Source of the DNA: CAYZUC01 sp964481705
GTDB taxonomy: Bacteria; Bacillota; Clostridia; Lachnospirales; Lachnospiraceae
Reading direction: 5' to 3'
NCBI GenBank assembly: GCA_964481705.1
Contig: CAYZUC010000004.1
Coordinates: 1-64,000, forward strand
Length of the DNA stretch: 64,000 nt
The position numbers and the translations under genes were made by a program. Under the pieces are notes generated by a model. That model saw nothing but the letters and a program-made list of their open reading frames with translations. It searched no databases and was not told the DNA's origin. Position 1 is the first letter of the stretch. Every line of letters begins with the position of its first letter. Of this stretch, positions 1 to 7,590 are shown piece after piece.

Positions 1-103
1 ATAATGTACATTTTTATTTTCCACTTTTTGAGCATTTTTATATTGACATTTACAAGCGCATCTAAAGTATTGTTTTGATGTAACATCTGATATGCATTAT
101 AAA

Positions 104-940
104 TCAGTATTTTGTAATGCGACTGTAAAAATCGGACATATTATCTCGATATTCCTGAGGAGTGACGCCGCAAATTAGCTTAAAATCCTGGATAAAATGA
201 GGAAGGTCATAAAACCCAGCATCCATACAGACCTCCTGCATACTGAGACTTTTGCGACCAAGCAGATAAATGGCTTTGTTGACCCGAACAAGACGAGAAT
301 AAGACTTCATACTGGCTCCGAGATACTTGTCAAAAAGTCGATTTAAGTGACGTTCGCTATAATACAATTCATGAGAAAGCTCATTTACAGGCAAGGTACC
401 ATCATTTTTTATTATCATCTGATTTGCGAGCAGAAATTCCTGTTGATACTTGGAAGTCTTTACATAATTAATAAAAAGATGATTGATTGCATCGACGAAG
501 ACATTTATATCTATTTCGAATTCTAAATGATCTAAAATCAGACGATGCAGAGCGGGGTCTATGTCATCAATCGGTTGAATCAGATTGGCCAGTTCCTTTT
601 GTGGAACATTGTTAAATGCATAATATCCGGCAGGTTCAAATTCAATAATAAACAGAAGAGAGTAGGTATTGATATTGTGACCCACATTTACAGGAGTTGT
701 AATCGGTCCGAAGAGAGTACTTGTGATGGCGGAAGAATCTACAGAAAAAACCAGTGTTGTAGCACCGTGAGGCATGATAGTATATTGCTCAGACATCATA
801 CCAGGATGGGGAAAGGTAATACAGTAGTGTGAGATCCATTGGCGTAGCGAGGCGTGCGGATACAGATAGATATAATCCGAGCCGCGGAATAGAATACGGT
901 CTGTTCTATGAAAGTTAATAATGGATTGGCAGTCAAGCAT
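104..940 (-). CDS. AraC-family transcriptional regulator
   Basis: This is a 278-residue DNA-binding regulator. The last ~100 residues (about 170-270) have the AraC/XylS double helix-turn-helix pattern, including YSERHLNRLFDKYLG in the first helix-turn-helix and the family signature region DFKLICGVTPQEYRD near the C-terminus. The N-terminal ~150 residues are probably a sensing domain and resemble no ligand class I recognise. The ATG at 940 is supported by AAAGGAG about 6 nt upstream. The gene is monocistronic and diverges from a small broken ORF, so its target cannot be inferred from neighbours. Family call is firm; effector and regulon are unknown. Confidence 0.88.
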   Translation of the reverse strand: MLDCQSIINFHRTDRILFRGSDYIYLYPHASLRQWISHYCITFPHPGMMSEQYTIMPHGATTLVFSVDSSAITSTLFGPITTPVNVGHNINTYSLLFIIEFEPAGYYAFNNVPQKELANLIQPIDDIDPALHRLILDHLEFEIDINVFVDAINHLFINYVKTSKYQQEFLLANQMIIKNDGTLPVNELSHELYYSERHLNRLFDKYLGASMKSYSRLVRVNKAIYLLGRKSLSMQEVCMDAGFYDLPHFIQDFKLICGVTPQEYRDNMSDFYSRITKY

Positions 941-994
941 AGAAAAGTCTCCTTTAGAACCTTTACTTATTCATTCATAAGTGTATCATGAATT

Positions 995-1306
995 ATGGTA
1001 AAAGGTTTACTTTATATAGATTTTATTTCCTTTCAGTATGATAACGAACAGTATGATAACGCTTACTATAAAAATGAAAGCTTTGATTTCTACGGACTTT
1101 CGTCAAATACAAATCTCTTTCGGAATGAGTTGCCGCTTCTAGGCTTGCCGGTTGAATTAGAAAATGACCAACCGTATGTATTTGAATTGGCCGATCAAAG
1201 AGAGATTTAGGAAGAAGAGGTATCGAAGTATCTAGATGATGTGAGGGATTTCTTTGAAAAGGAAAAAGAAACTCCCCCCAAGGTTACTATCTGTTATGAG
1301 CAATAA
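995..1306 (+). pseudogene. Small ORF interrupted by an in-frame amber codon
   Basis: An open frame from the ATG at 995 runs 71 codons to a TAG at 1208-1210. The same frame then stays open for another 31 codons, to TAA at 1304-1306. The second part is charged and looks protein-like (YLDDVRDFFEKEKE). A 13-bp direct repeat (CAGTATGATAACG) occurs twice near 1036-1065. The simplest reading is a decayed gene of about 103 codons with one nonsense mutation. No family was recognised and no good ribosome binding site precedes it, so it may not be expressed. Confidence 0.35.
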
Positions 1307-1325
1307 ACAACAGAGAGACTTGCAA

Positions 1326-1354
1326 TTACTAATATTATATATTACAATTAGTGA
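1326..1354. promoter_or_regulatory. Inverted repeat, possible operator for the DUF6088 gene
   Basis: TTACTAAT (1326-1333) and ATTAGTGA (1347-1354) form an 8-bp inverted repeat with one mismatch around an AT-rich 13-bp centre. It lies about 70 bp before the AbiEi-like gene. AbiEi antitoxins are known to repress their own promoters by binding inverted repeats. Assigning this site to that role is inference. Confidence 0.35.
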
Positions 1355-1421
1355 CATGGATGCTATATGATATATGGTACGAATATCAAATTGAATGAAG
1401 ATGTGAAAGAATGGAGAAATT

Positions 1422-2051
1422 ATGGGAACTTTAATGGATTACATATCGAGCAAGTACAAAACAGGTGAGCCAATTTTCATTTCAGATATTAAGATTCCAA
1501 AGATGACTTCGGATAATCTAAAACAGCAGTTAAAGCGTCTTGTTGATGCTAAGAAGCTGGTAAGATTTGAAAAGGGTATTTACTATCTTCCAAGAGAGGG
1601 TAATCTTAAATATGGAAGTCTTTTATCCTCAGATGATGTAGCGAAGAGCAAGTATATCTCACGTAAGGGGAAGATTATGGGTTATTACTCAGGTGATACC
1701 TTTGCTTATCAGTTGGGACTCAGTAAAAAGGAACCATCCAAGGTGGAGATTGTAAGCAATGAGTCTGCACCGATTGTGAGAGATATTTCAATAGGAAATA
1801 AAGTATTTATGGTGAGAAGGGCCCGTATTCCAATTACAGAGGATAATTATAGAATTCTACAGCTCTTAGATTTATTAAAGGATTTTGAAAAGTATTGTCC
1901 AAAGCCGAAGAAAGAGGTAACAGAGTTAATCAGTGGCTATGTACGAAATACCAATATTACAAGACAAAAAATTGACCAGTATATAGATGATTATCCCTTA
2001 AAAGTGTATAAGCCAATCTATGATATGAGGCTTGATTTTGTATTTAAATAA
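1422..2051 (+). CDS. DUF6088 / AbiEi-like antitoxin-type protein, no toxin partner
   Basis: This 209-residue protein has an N-terminal winged-helix-like segment (MDYISSKYKTGEPIFISDI, residues ~5-60) ending in the F-x-KGIYYLP pattern. That pattern is typical of the AbiEi antitoxin family and its DUF6088 relatives. A C-terminal domain follows (GYYSGDTFAYQLGLS onward). GGAG lies 5-8 nt before the ATG at 1422; an in-frame ATG at 1434 is an alternative start. In type IV toxin-antitoxin loci an AbiEii nucleotidyltransferase toxin normally follows, but here the next gene is hisS with its own promoter. It is therefore an orphan antitoxin, or a regulator derived from one. Confidence 0.65.
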   Translation: MGTLMDYISSKYKTGEPIFISDIKIPKMTSDNLKQQLKRLVDAKKLVRFEKGIYYLPREGNLKYGSLLSSDDVAKSKYISRKGKIMGYYSGDTFAYQLGLSKKEPSKVEIVSNESAPIVRDISIGNKVFMVRRARIPITEDNYRILQLLDLLKDFEKYCPKPKKEVTELISGYVRNTNITRQKIDQYIDDYPLKVYKPIYDMRLDFVFK

Positions 2052-2065
2052 GGTCAAAGTAGGCA

Positions 2066-2094
2066 TTGACATTTATACTATACAAAAATATAAT
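2066..2094 (+). promoter_or_regulatory. SigmaA promoter of hisS-aspS
   Basis: TTGACA (2066-2071), a 17-bp spacer and TATAAT (2089-2094) match the vegetative consensus perfectly. The predicted leader of ~85 nt is too short for a T-box and contains no recognisable T-box motif, although T-boxes are common before tRNA synthetase genes in this phylum. Confidence 0.85.
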
Positions 2095-2187
2095 TAGAAC
2101 CGACTGTGTGATGAGAAGATAATACATACAGATACTTGGAATTTACACATATGTTAGATGCGTATAAGGCGCAGGAATGGAGAATAA

Positions 2188-3447
2188 ATGGCACTTGTAA
2201 AGAAACCCGTTACCGGGATGAAGGATATTATGCCTGCTGAGATGCAGATTCGCGATTATGTGATCGGACTTGTAAAAGAGACCTATGGAAAGTTTGGTTT
2301 CTCTTCCATAGAGACACCGGCGGTAGAACATATCGAGAACCTTTGCTCCAAGCAGGGAGGGGAGAATGAAAAACTGATTTTTAAGGTATTAAAGAGAGGC
2401 GAGAAGCTGAATCTCGCGACAGCTGAAAAGGAAAACGATTTGGTTGATAGTGGACTTCGCTACGATTTGACACTTCCGCTTAGTCGTTATTATTCTAATA
2501 ATGCGAATGCTCTTCCTATGCCATTTAAGGCTCTGCAAATGGGAAATGTGTTTCGCGCCGATAGACCACAAAAGGGTCGTTTTCGCCAGTTTATGCAGTG
2601 TGATATTGATATTTTGGGAGATTCCAGTTGCTTGGCAGAAATTGAATTGATTCTTGCAACAACTACCTTATTGGGAAAGCTTAATTTCGAAAACTTCAAG
2701 GTTCGTATTAATGACAGAAGAATTCTTAAAGCAATGGCTTCTTATTGCGGATTCCCAGAGGAAAGCTATGATTTAGTCTTTATTATTCTGGACAAGATGG
2801 ATAAAATCGGTAAGGAAGGGGTTTCCAAGGAGCTTGTAGAAAGTGGTTTTTCCGAAGATTCTGCCAATAAGTATATGGAACTCTTTGAAGCGATTACTCC
2901 GGATGTATCAGGTATCTGCAAGTTAAAAGAGATCCTTGGTGATTATTTGAGTGAGGAAGCAGCAGAGAATCTTCAAATGATCATGACTCAAGTGAATGGA
3001 ACGAAGATATCGAATTTTGACATCGTATTTGATCCCACTCTTGTACGCGGTATGTCCTATTACACCGGTACTATTTTTGAAATCGAGATGGAAGAGTTTG
3101 GTAGCAGCGTTGCCGGCGGTGGACGCTATGATGAAATGATTGGTAAGTTCACTGGAATGAAGACTCCGGCGTGTGGATTTTCCATTGGATTTGAGAGAAT
3201 CATTACCATATTGATGGATCAGGGCTTTCAGGTTCCAGGAAAAGGTGGAAAGCTTGCATTCTTAGTAGAGAAAGGTATTTCATCCAATAGAATGTGTGAT
3301 ATCATTAAGGAAGCAATGGAACGTCGTGAGAATGGAGAACAGATTCTGGTTGCTACGATGAACAAAAATAAGAAATTCCAAAAGGAACAGCTTCAGTCCG
3401 AAGGATATGAAGATTTTAAAGAATTTTTTCGGGATGAAAGACAATAA
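2188..3447 (+). CDS. hisS: Histidine--tRNA ligase
   Basis: This class II aminoacyl-tRNA synthetase charges tRNA-His in the cytoplasm. It has 419 residues, close to the usual ~420-430. Visible signatures are GLRYDLTLPLSRY, the motif 2 region with FRADRPQKGRFRQFMQCD, the HisRS-specific LVRGMSYYTGTIFE, and GGGRYDEMIGKF followed by the motif 3 region GFSIGFERI. The C-terminal ~90 residues form the anticodon-binding domain. It is the first gene of a hisS-aspS operon, the usual order in Firmicutes; aspS begins 21 bp downstream. Confidence 0.96.
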   Translation: MALVKKPVTGMKDIMPAEMQIRDYVIGLVKETYGKFGFSSIETPAVEHIENLCSKQGGENEKLIFKVLKRGEKLNLATAEKENDLVDSGLRYDLTLPLSRYYSNNANALPMPFKALQMGNVFRADRPQKGRFRQFMQCDIDILGDSSCLAEIELILATTTLLGKLNFENFKVRINDRRILKAMASYCGFPEESYDLVFIILDKMDKIGKEGVSKELVESGFSEDSANKYMELFEAITPDVSGICKLKEILGDYLSEEAAENLQMIMTQVNGTKISNFDIVFDPTLVRGMSYYTGTIFEIEMEEFGSSVAGGGRYDEMIGKFTGMKTPACGFSIGFERIITILMDQGFQVPGKGGKLAFLVEKGISSNRMCDIIKEAMERRENGEQILVATMNKNKKFQKEQLQSEGYEDFKEFFRDERQ

Positions 3448-3468
3448 GAGCGAAAAGAGGAAGAGGTA

Positions 3469-5240
3469 ATGGCAGAAGCTATGATAGGTCTGAAGAGGAC
3501 CTGCAGATGTACAGAAGTAACAAAAGAAGATATTGGCAAGACAGTTACGCTGATGGGATGGGTTCAGAAGAGCCGTAATAAGGGCGGAATCATTTTTGTT
3601 GATTTGAGAGATCGTTCCGGTTTGATGCAGATTATTTTTGAGGAAGCAGATTGTGGAAGTGAGAGCTTCGAGAAAGCAACAAAGATGAGAAGTGAGTTCG
3701 TTATTGCTGTTACCGGTCGTGTAGAGGCTCGTTCCGGTGCTGTAAATGAAGGTATGTTGACAGGAGAGATTGAAGNNNNNNNNNNTCAGAGACACCTCCA
3801 TTTCCGATTGAGTCCGATAGCAAGACAAGGGAAGAGCTTCGTTTGAAATATCGTTACTTAGATTTAAGAAGACCGGATTTACAGAGAAATATTATTTTGA
3901 GAAGCAAAATCGCAACCTCTATTCGTTTGTTTTTAGCAGAAGAAGGTTTTTTAGAGATTGAGACTCCGATCTTATTTAAAAGCACACCGGAAGGAGCAAG
4001 AGATTACCTTGTTCCAAGCCGTGTTCACCCGGGCAATTTTTATGCATTGCCACAGTCACCACAATTATTGAAGCAGTTACTGATGTGTTCCGGTTATGAT
4101 CGTTACTGCCAAATGGCAAAATGCTTCCGTGATGAAGATTTACGTGCAGACAGACAGCCTGAATTCACTCAAGTCGATATGGAGTTATCCTTTGTTGATG
4201 TTGATGATGTTATCGAGGTTAATGAGAGACTGATTCAGAGAGTTTGCAAAGAAGCAATTGGATTAGATGTTACACTTCCGATTCCGAGAATGACTTGGAA
4301 GGAGGCAATGAATCGATTTGGTTCTGATAAGCCAGACACAAGATTTGGCATGGAGCTTGTTGATGTATCAGAGGTAGTGAAGAATTGCGGTTTTGGTGTA
4401 TTTACCGGTGCTTTGGATAATGGTGGTTCGGTACGAGGTATTAACGCTAAAGGCCAGGCAGATATGCCACGTAAAAAAATTGATGCATTGGTAGATGATG
4501 CAAAGGGCTGCGGTGCGAAAGGACTTGCTTATCTTTCTATTCAGGAAGATGGTTCCTACAAGTCTTCTTTTGCAAAATTTATGACAGAGGAGCAGCTACA
4601 CGACCTCGTAAAGGCAATGAATGGTGAAAAGGGAGATTTATTACTATTTGCTGCAGATAAGAATAAAATAGTATGGAATGTTCTTGGAGCATTGCGTCTT
4701 CAACTTGGTAAACAGATGGGACTTATTGATTGTAAACAGTTCAATTTCCTATGGGTTACTGAATTTCCGTTACTTGAGTGGAGTGATGAGGAGAATCGCT
4801 TTATGGCAATGCATCATCCATTTACGATGCCAATGGACGAGGATTGGCCATTGATTGATTCTGATCCGGGGGCTGTTCGTGCAAAAGCTTACGATATTGT
4901 GTTAAATGGTACCGAACTTGGTGGCGGCAGTGTGAGAATTCACCAGACGGAGATTCAGGAAAAAATGCTAGAAGTACTTGGATTTACAAAGGAACGTGCT
5001 TATGAGAGCTTTGGATTCCTCTTAGATGCATTTAAGTATGGAGTTCCACCACATGCAGGTCTTGCTTATGGTCTTGATCGTCTTGTTATGTTGCTGGTTG
5101 GAGCAGAAAGTATTCGTGAGGTTATGGCGTTCCCGAAAGTGAAGGATGCAAGCTGTCTGATGAGTGAGGCACCGGCAGGCGTAGATCCGAAACAGTTGGA
5201 GGAACTGGGCATTACGATTCAGGAGCAGGCAAACGAATAA
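3469..5240 (+). CDS. aspS: Aspartate--tRNA ligase, interrupted by an assembly gap
   Basis: This class II synthetase charges tRNA-Asp. The first part (3469-3775) carries the OB-fold anticodon domain (LMGWVQKSRNKGGIIFVDLRDRSG). After the N-run it resumes at ETPPFPIE and RLKYRYLDLRRPDLQ, followed by motif 2 (CFRDEDLRADRQPEFTQVD), a GAD insertion domain and motif 3 (GLAYGLDRLVMLLVG). The frame changes across the 10 Ns. The true gap must be 2 mod 3 in length, and comparison with the family suggests about 10 missing residues. The gene is therefore probably intact in the organism. Confidence 0.94.
3776..3785. other. Scaffold gap (10 N) inside aspS
   Basis: Ten Ns join two contigs. The reading frames on either side do not agree, so the run length is a placeholder and not a measured distance. 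Confidence 0.97.
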
Positions 5241-5286
5241 AAGCATGGTATGGGTATAAATCATCAAAATTTTTAAGGAGATGTAC

Positions 5287-5688
5287 ATGAAAAAGGAAAT
5301 TGGTTGTTTTCAGGTCTGGACAGATGATAAAGGGAGAAAGATTGTATACTCCAGAGGAAAAGGAATTGCAAAGGCGCATGAAGTAGAATGGTTGTATGAG
5401 GCTTTGGAAGAATTATCAGATCCCTGGCATGAGGATGGCTGGGCATACATCGCTTTTATTGAGGATTTGCAACAAGTTAGTCCGAAGGGAAGTACGCGTT
5501 ATGTACGTTTGCATGAAACATTAGCAAAATGCAATTGTAAATGCATTGCTTATATTGAAGGTAATTCGTATGAAGTATCTGTACAGGCGGCTCGTCATAA
5601 AGAGATGTCGCATACGCCGGAAACAGAAAACCGTTATTTTCCAACTGTGGACGATGGTTTGGAGTGGCTGGCAGAAAAAGGGTTTTGA
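5287..5688 (+). CDS. Small STAS-like protein of unknown function
   Basis: A 133-residue soluble protein with alternating beta/alpha character (YSRGKGIAKAHEVEWLYEALEEL, then WAYIAFIEDLQQV). The pattern resembles SpoIIAA/STAS-like folds, but this is a shape impression and not a family match. An ATG at 5281 directly abuts AAGGAG (5275-5280), so the ATG at 5287 is the better start. It lies 46 bp after aspS and is followed by the GreA-type gene after only 2 nt, suggesting co-transcription and perhaps translational coupling. Function unknown. Confidence 0.75.
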   Translation: MKKEIGCFQVWTDDKGRKIVYSRGKGIAKAHEVEWLYEALEELSDPWHEDGWAYIAFIEDLQQVSPKGSTRYVRLHETLAKCNCKCIAYIEGNSYEVSVQAARHKEMSHTPETENRYFPTVDDGLEWLAEKGF

Positions 5689-5690
5689 AA

Positions 5691-6194
5691 ATGGGAGATA
5701 AGCTTACAAAAAAGGATATTGAGCGAATTGAAGCCGAAATAGAAAATCGTAAATTAGTCGTGAGAAAGAAAGCAATTGAGGATGTGAAAGAAGCACGTTC
5801 ACATGGAGATTTGAGTGAGAATTTTGAGTATTACGCAGCGAAGAAATTTAAGAATGAGAATGAAGGCAGAATTCGCTATTTGGAAAGAATGCTTAAGAAT
5901 GCAATCATAATAGCAGATACTTCCGCAGACGATGAAGTGGGATTGGATAATACCGTAACGGTCTACGTTGAGGAAGATAAGATTGAGGAGACCTATAAGA
6001 TTACAACTTCCATCAAAGGGAATTCTATTCGGGGAGTAATCAGCAATGAATCGCCAATGGGACGAGCAATCCTTGGACGAAAGGTTGGCGAACGGGTTGA
6101 GGTAAAGGTAAATGATGATTATTCCTATTATGTAGTCATTCGAAAAATTGAGAATACAAAGGATGAAGGAAAAGAAGAACTAAAGAAGTTTTAG
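5691..6194 (+). CDS. GreA/GreB-family transcription elongation factor
   Basis: A 167-residue factor that would enter the RNA polymerase secondary channel and stimulate transcript cleavage in backtracked complexes. The N-terminal coiled coil includes the canonical acidic-tip segment ARSHGDLSENFEYYAAK (about residues 36-52, Asp and Glu retained). The C-terminal FKBP-like domain shows ESPMGRAILGRKVGERVEV. The start at 5691 follows the upstream stop (5686-5688) by 2 nt, with AAAAAGGG as ribosome binding site inside the upstream gene. It is slightly longer at the C-terminus than typical GreA, and more than one greA homologue is common in clostridia, so the bare symbol is withheld. Confidence 0.9.
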   Translation: MGDKLTKKDIERIEAEIENRKLVVRKKAIEDVKEARSHGDLSENFEYYAAKKFKNENEGRIRYLERMLKNAIIIADTSADDEVGLDNTVTVYVEEDKIEETYKITTSIKGNSIRGVISNESPMGRAILGRKVGERVEVKVNDDYSYYVVIRKIENTKDEGKEELKKF

Positions 6195-6198
6195 AAAC

Positions 6199-6253
6199 AT
6201 CCACCTGTTTATTCATAGAATATATCATAACTATGAAAGCAGGTGGATTTTTT
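6199..6253 (+). terminator. Hairpin: gre terminator that also holds the amidase ribosome binding site
   Basis: ATCCACCTG (6199-6207) pairs with CAGGTGGAT (6240-6248). An inner stem TTCATAG (6212-6218) pairs with CTATGAA (6231-6237). A run of six Ts (6248-6253) follows. This is a good intrinsic terminator for the gre gene. The AGGTGG in its 3' arm is also the only Shine-Dalgarno sequence for the amidase, and the T-run overlaps the TTG start codon at 6252. Confidence 0.7.
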
Positions 6254-6779
6254 GGCGATTCGAATTATGTTAGATGCCGGTCATGGGGGATTTGACAATG
6301 GTGCGGTATATGAGGGAAGAAGAGAAAAAGATGATGTACTAATGCTTACGCTGGCGGTAGGAGAGATACTGTCCGAGAATGGAATTGATGTAGAGTATAC
6401 GAGAGTCTCCGATATTTATGAGACTCCATATGAGAAAGCGCAGGAAGCTAATCGCAGTGGGGTAGACTACTTTGTATCAATCCACCGAAATTCAGGAGTG
6501 AATCCGGGGGAGTATGATGGTGTACAGACATTGGTCTATGAGGATAGCGGAGTGCCCGGAAGAATGGCAAAAAACATTAATATGGAATTGGAACAGATAG
6601 GATTTAAGAATCTGGGAGTTGAGGTGCGTAAGAATCTGGTAGTTCTTCGGAGAACAAGAATGCCTGCTGTATTGGTAGAAGTGGGTTTTATCAACTCAGA
6701 AAAAGACAATCGACTATACGACCAACGTTTTTATGAAGTTGCCACTGCAATTGCGGATGGAATTTTACAATCTATTTGA
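6252..6779 (+). CDS. N-acetylmuramoyl-L-alanine amidase (Amidase_3)
   Basis: This peptidoglycan amidase cleaves the bond between MurNAc and L-Ala. Family signatures are LDAGHGGFDNGA (first zinc His), the Glu of GRREKD, SIHRN (second His) and VEVGFINS (catalytic Glu). The best start is TTG 6252, 5 nt after AGGTGG, giving 175 residues and no signal peptide; a GTG at 6243 lies inside the ribosome binding site. Like some CwlD/CwlC-type enzymes it has only the catalytic domain, so it may act on wall reached through mother-cell lysis or leave by another route. A cortex or lysis role is possible but unproven. Confidence 0.88.
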   Translation: MAIRIMLDAGHGGFDNGAVYEGRREKDDVLMLTLAVGEILSENGIDVEYTRVSDIYETPYEKAQEANRSGVDYFVSIHRNSGVNPGEYDGVQTLVYEDSGVPGRMAKNINMELEQIGFKNLGVEVRKNLVVLRRTRMPAVLVEVGFINSEKDNRLYDQRFYEVATAIADGILQSI

Positions 6780-6971
6780 AAAAGTGCACAAAAAAAGGAT
6801 TAGGTTTTATTACAATACTCCAAACTTTCATAAAATAAAAAGTTACTCTTACATTTCAGTTTTTATACTGTTACAATGAAAAGGTATCTCGTGCAGATTT
6901 TCGTATGAGAAAAAAATAAAAGGAGAAATTGGTTTGTAGGATGCGTGATCCATCACGCAGAAGGAGTAACG

Positions 6972-7466
6972 ATGTATAAAATCGGAGATTATATTATTTA
7001 TGGAGCGAGTGGAGTATGTAAGGTAGAAGCTGTTGGAAAGCTTGATATGGGAAGTGGATCTGGTGATAAAATGTTCTATACATTAGTACCGGTTTATCAG
7101 AAAGGGTCTCGAGTGTTCACGCCCGTAGATAATGATAAGGTCGTTATGCGACCGGTGATTTCCGAAGAGGAAGCCAAAAATCTCGTGGATCAGATTAAGG
7201 ATGTGGAATCCATCCGCGTTCGTGATGAGAAGAAACGTGAAGAGATATATAAAAAGTTATTAAGGAAGTGTGATTGCCTGGAAACAGCCAGGATGATTAA
7301 AACCCTGCATAACAGACAGCAGTTGCGGATATCTGAAGGGAAAAAAGCAACTTCCAGTGATGAGAGGTATTTAAGCATTGCTGAGGATCGTTTGTATGGA
7401 GAGTTGGCATTGTCCCTTAATATGAAGAAGGAACAGGTGGCGGATTATATTGCATCGAGAGCATAA
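6972..7466 (+). CDS. CarD-family RNA polymerase-binding regulator
   Basis: A 164-residue protein with the CarD/TRCF RNA-polymerase interaction domain at the N-terminus (YKIGDYIIYGASGVCKVE to VFTPVDNDKVVMRPV, residues 1-~60). A helical C-terminal DNA-contact domain follows (EEIYKKLLRKCDCLE to RLYGELALSLNM). CarD proteins bind the beta subunit and stabilise open complexes. Start 6972 is chosen over an upstream ATG because AAGGAG (6961-6966) sits 5 nt before it. It is monocistronic, with a terminator 16 bp downstream. The 192-bp region upstream is AT-rich with only weak promoter-like sequence (TATACT at 6864). Confidence 0.9.
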   Translation: MYKIGDYIIYGASGVCKVEAVGKLDMGSGSGDKMFYTLVPVYQKGSRVFTPVDNDKVVMRPVISEEEAKNLVDQIKDVESIRVRDEKKREEIYKKLLRKCDCLETARMIKTLHNRQQLRISEGKKATSSDERYLSIAEDRLYGELALSLNMKKEQVADYIASRA

Positions 7467-7481
7467 TTCGTTGCCGTTCAC

Positions 7482-7515
7482 AAGAGCGTGGTCCTAGTGG
7501 GTGACGCTCTTTTTA
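7482..7515 (+). terminator. Intrinsic terminator after the carD-type gene
   Basis: AAGAGCGT (7482-7489) pairs with ACGCTCTT (7504-7511), followed by Ts to 7514. Confidence 0.8.
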
Positions 7516-7556
7516 TTTGTGTCTTTTGACCGTTGTTATCTGTTTGACAAAATGAC

Positions 7557-7584
7557 TTGTGGATATGAAACTTCATGATATAAT
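7557..7584 (+). promoter_or_regulatory. Promoter almost touching the start codon of the DUF6311 gene
   Basis: A perfect TATAAT at 7579-7584 has a partial -35 (TTGTGG, 7557-7562) 16 bp upstream. Transcription would start near 7591, which is the ATG itself, and no Shine-Dalgarno sequence precedes that ATG. A TTGACA at 7544 is too far from the -10 (29 bp) to pair with it. Confidence 0.45.
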
Positions 7585-7590
7585 AACTTT

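Noticed and set aside
43..48. TTGACA near the window start as a promoter
   Set aside because: No -10 hexamer at a suitable distance and no plus-strand gene follows.
1367..1471. 34-codon frame overlapping the DUF6088 start
   Set aside because: No ribosome binding site and out of frame with the clear downstream gene; probably chance.
2095..2187. T-box leader before hisS
   Set aside because: The leader is under 100 nt and lacks T-box sequence and a terminator; the tyrS leader is likewise too short.
3469..5240. aspS as a pseudogene with a frameshift
   Set aside because: The frame change falls exactly at a run of 10 Ns, a scaffold placeholder.
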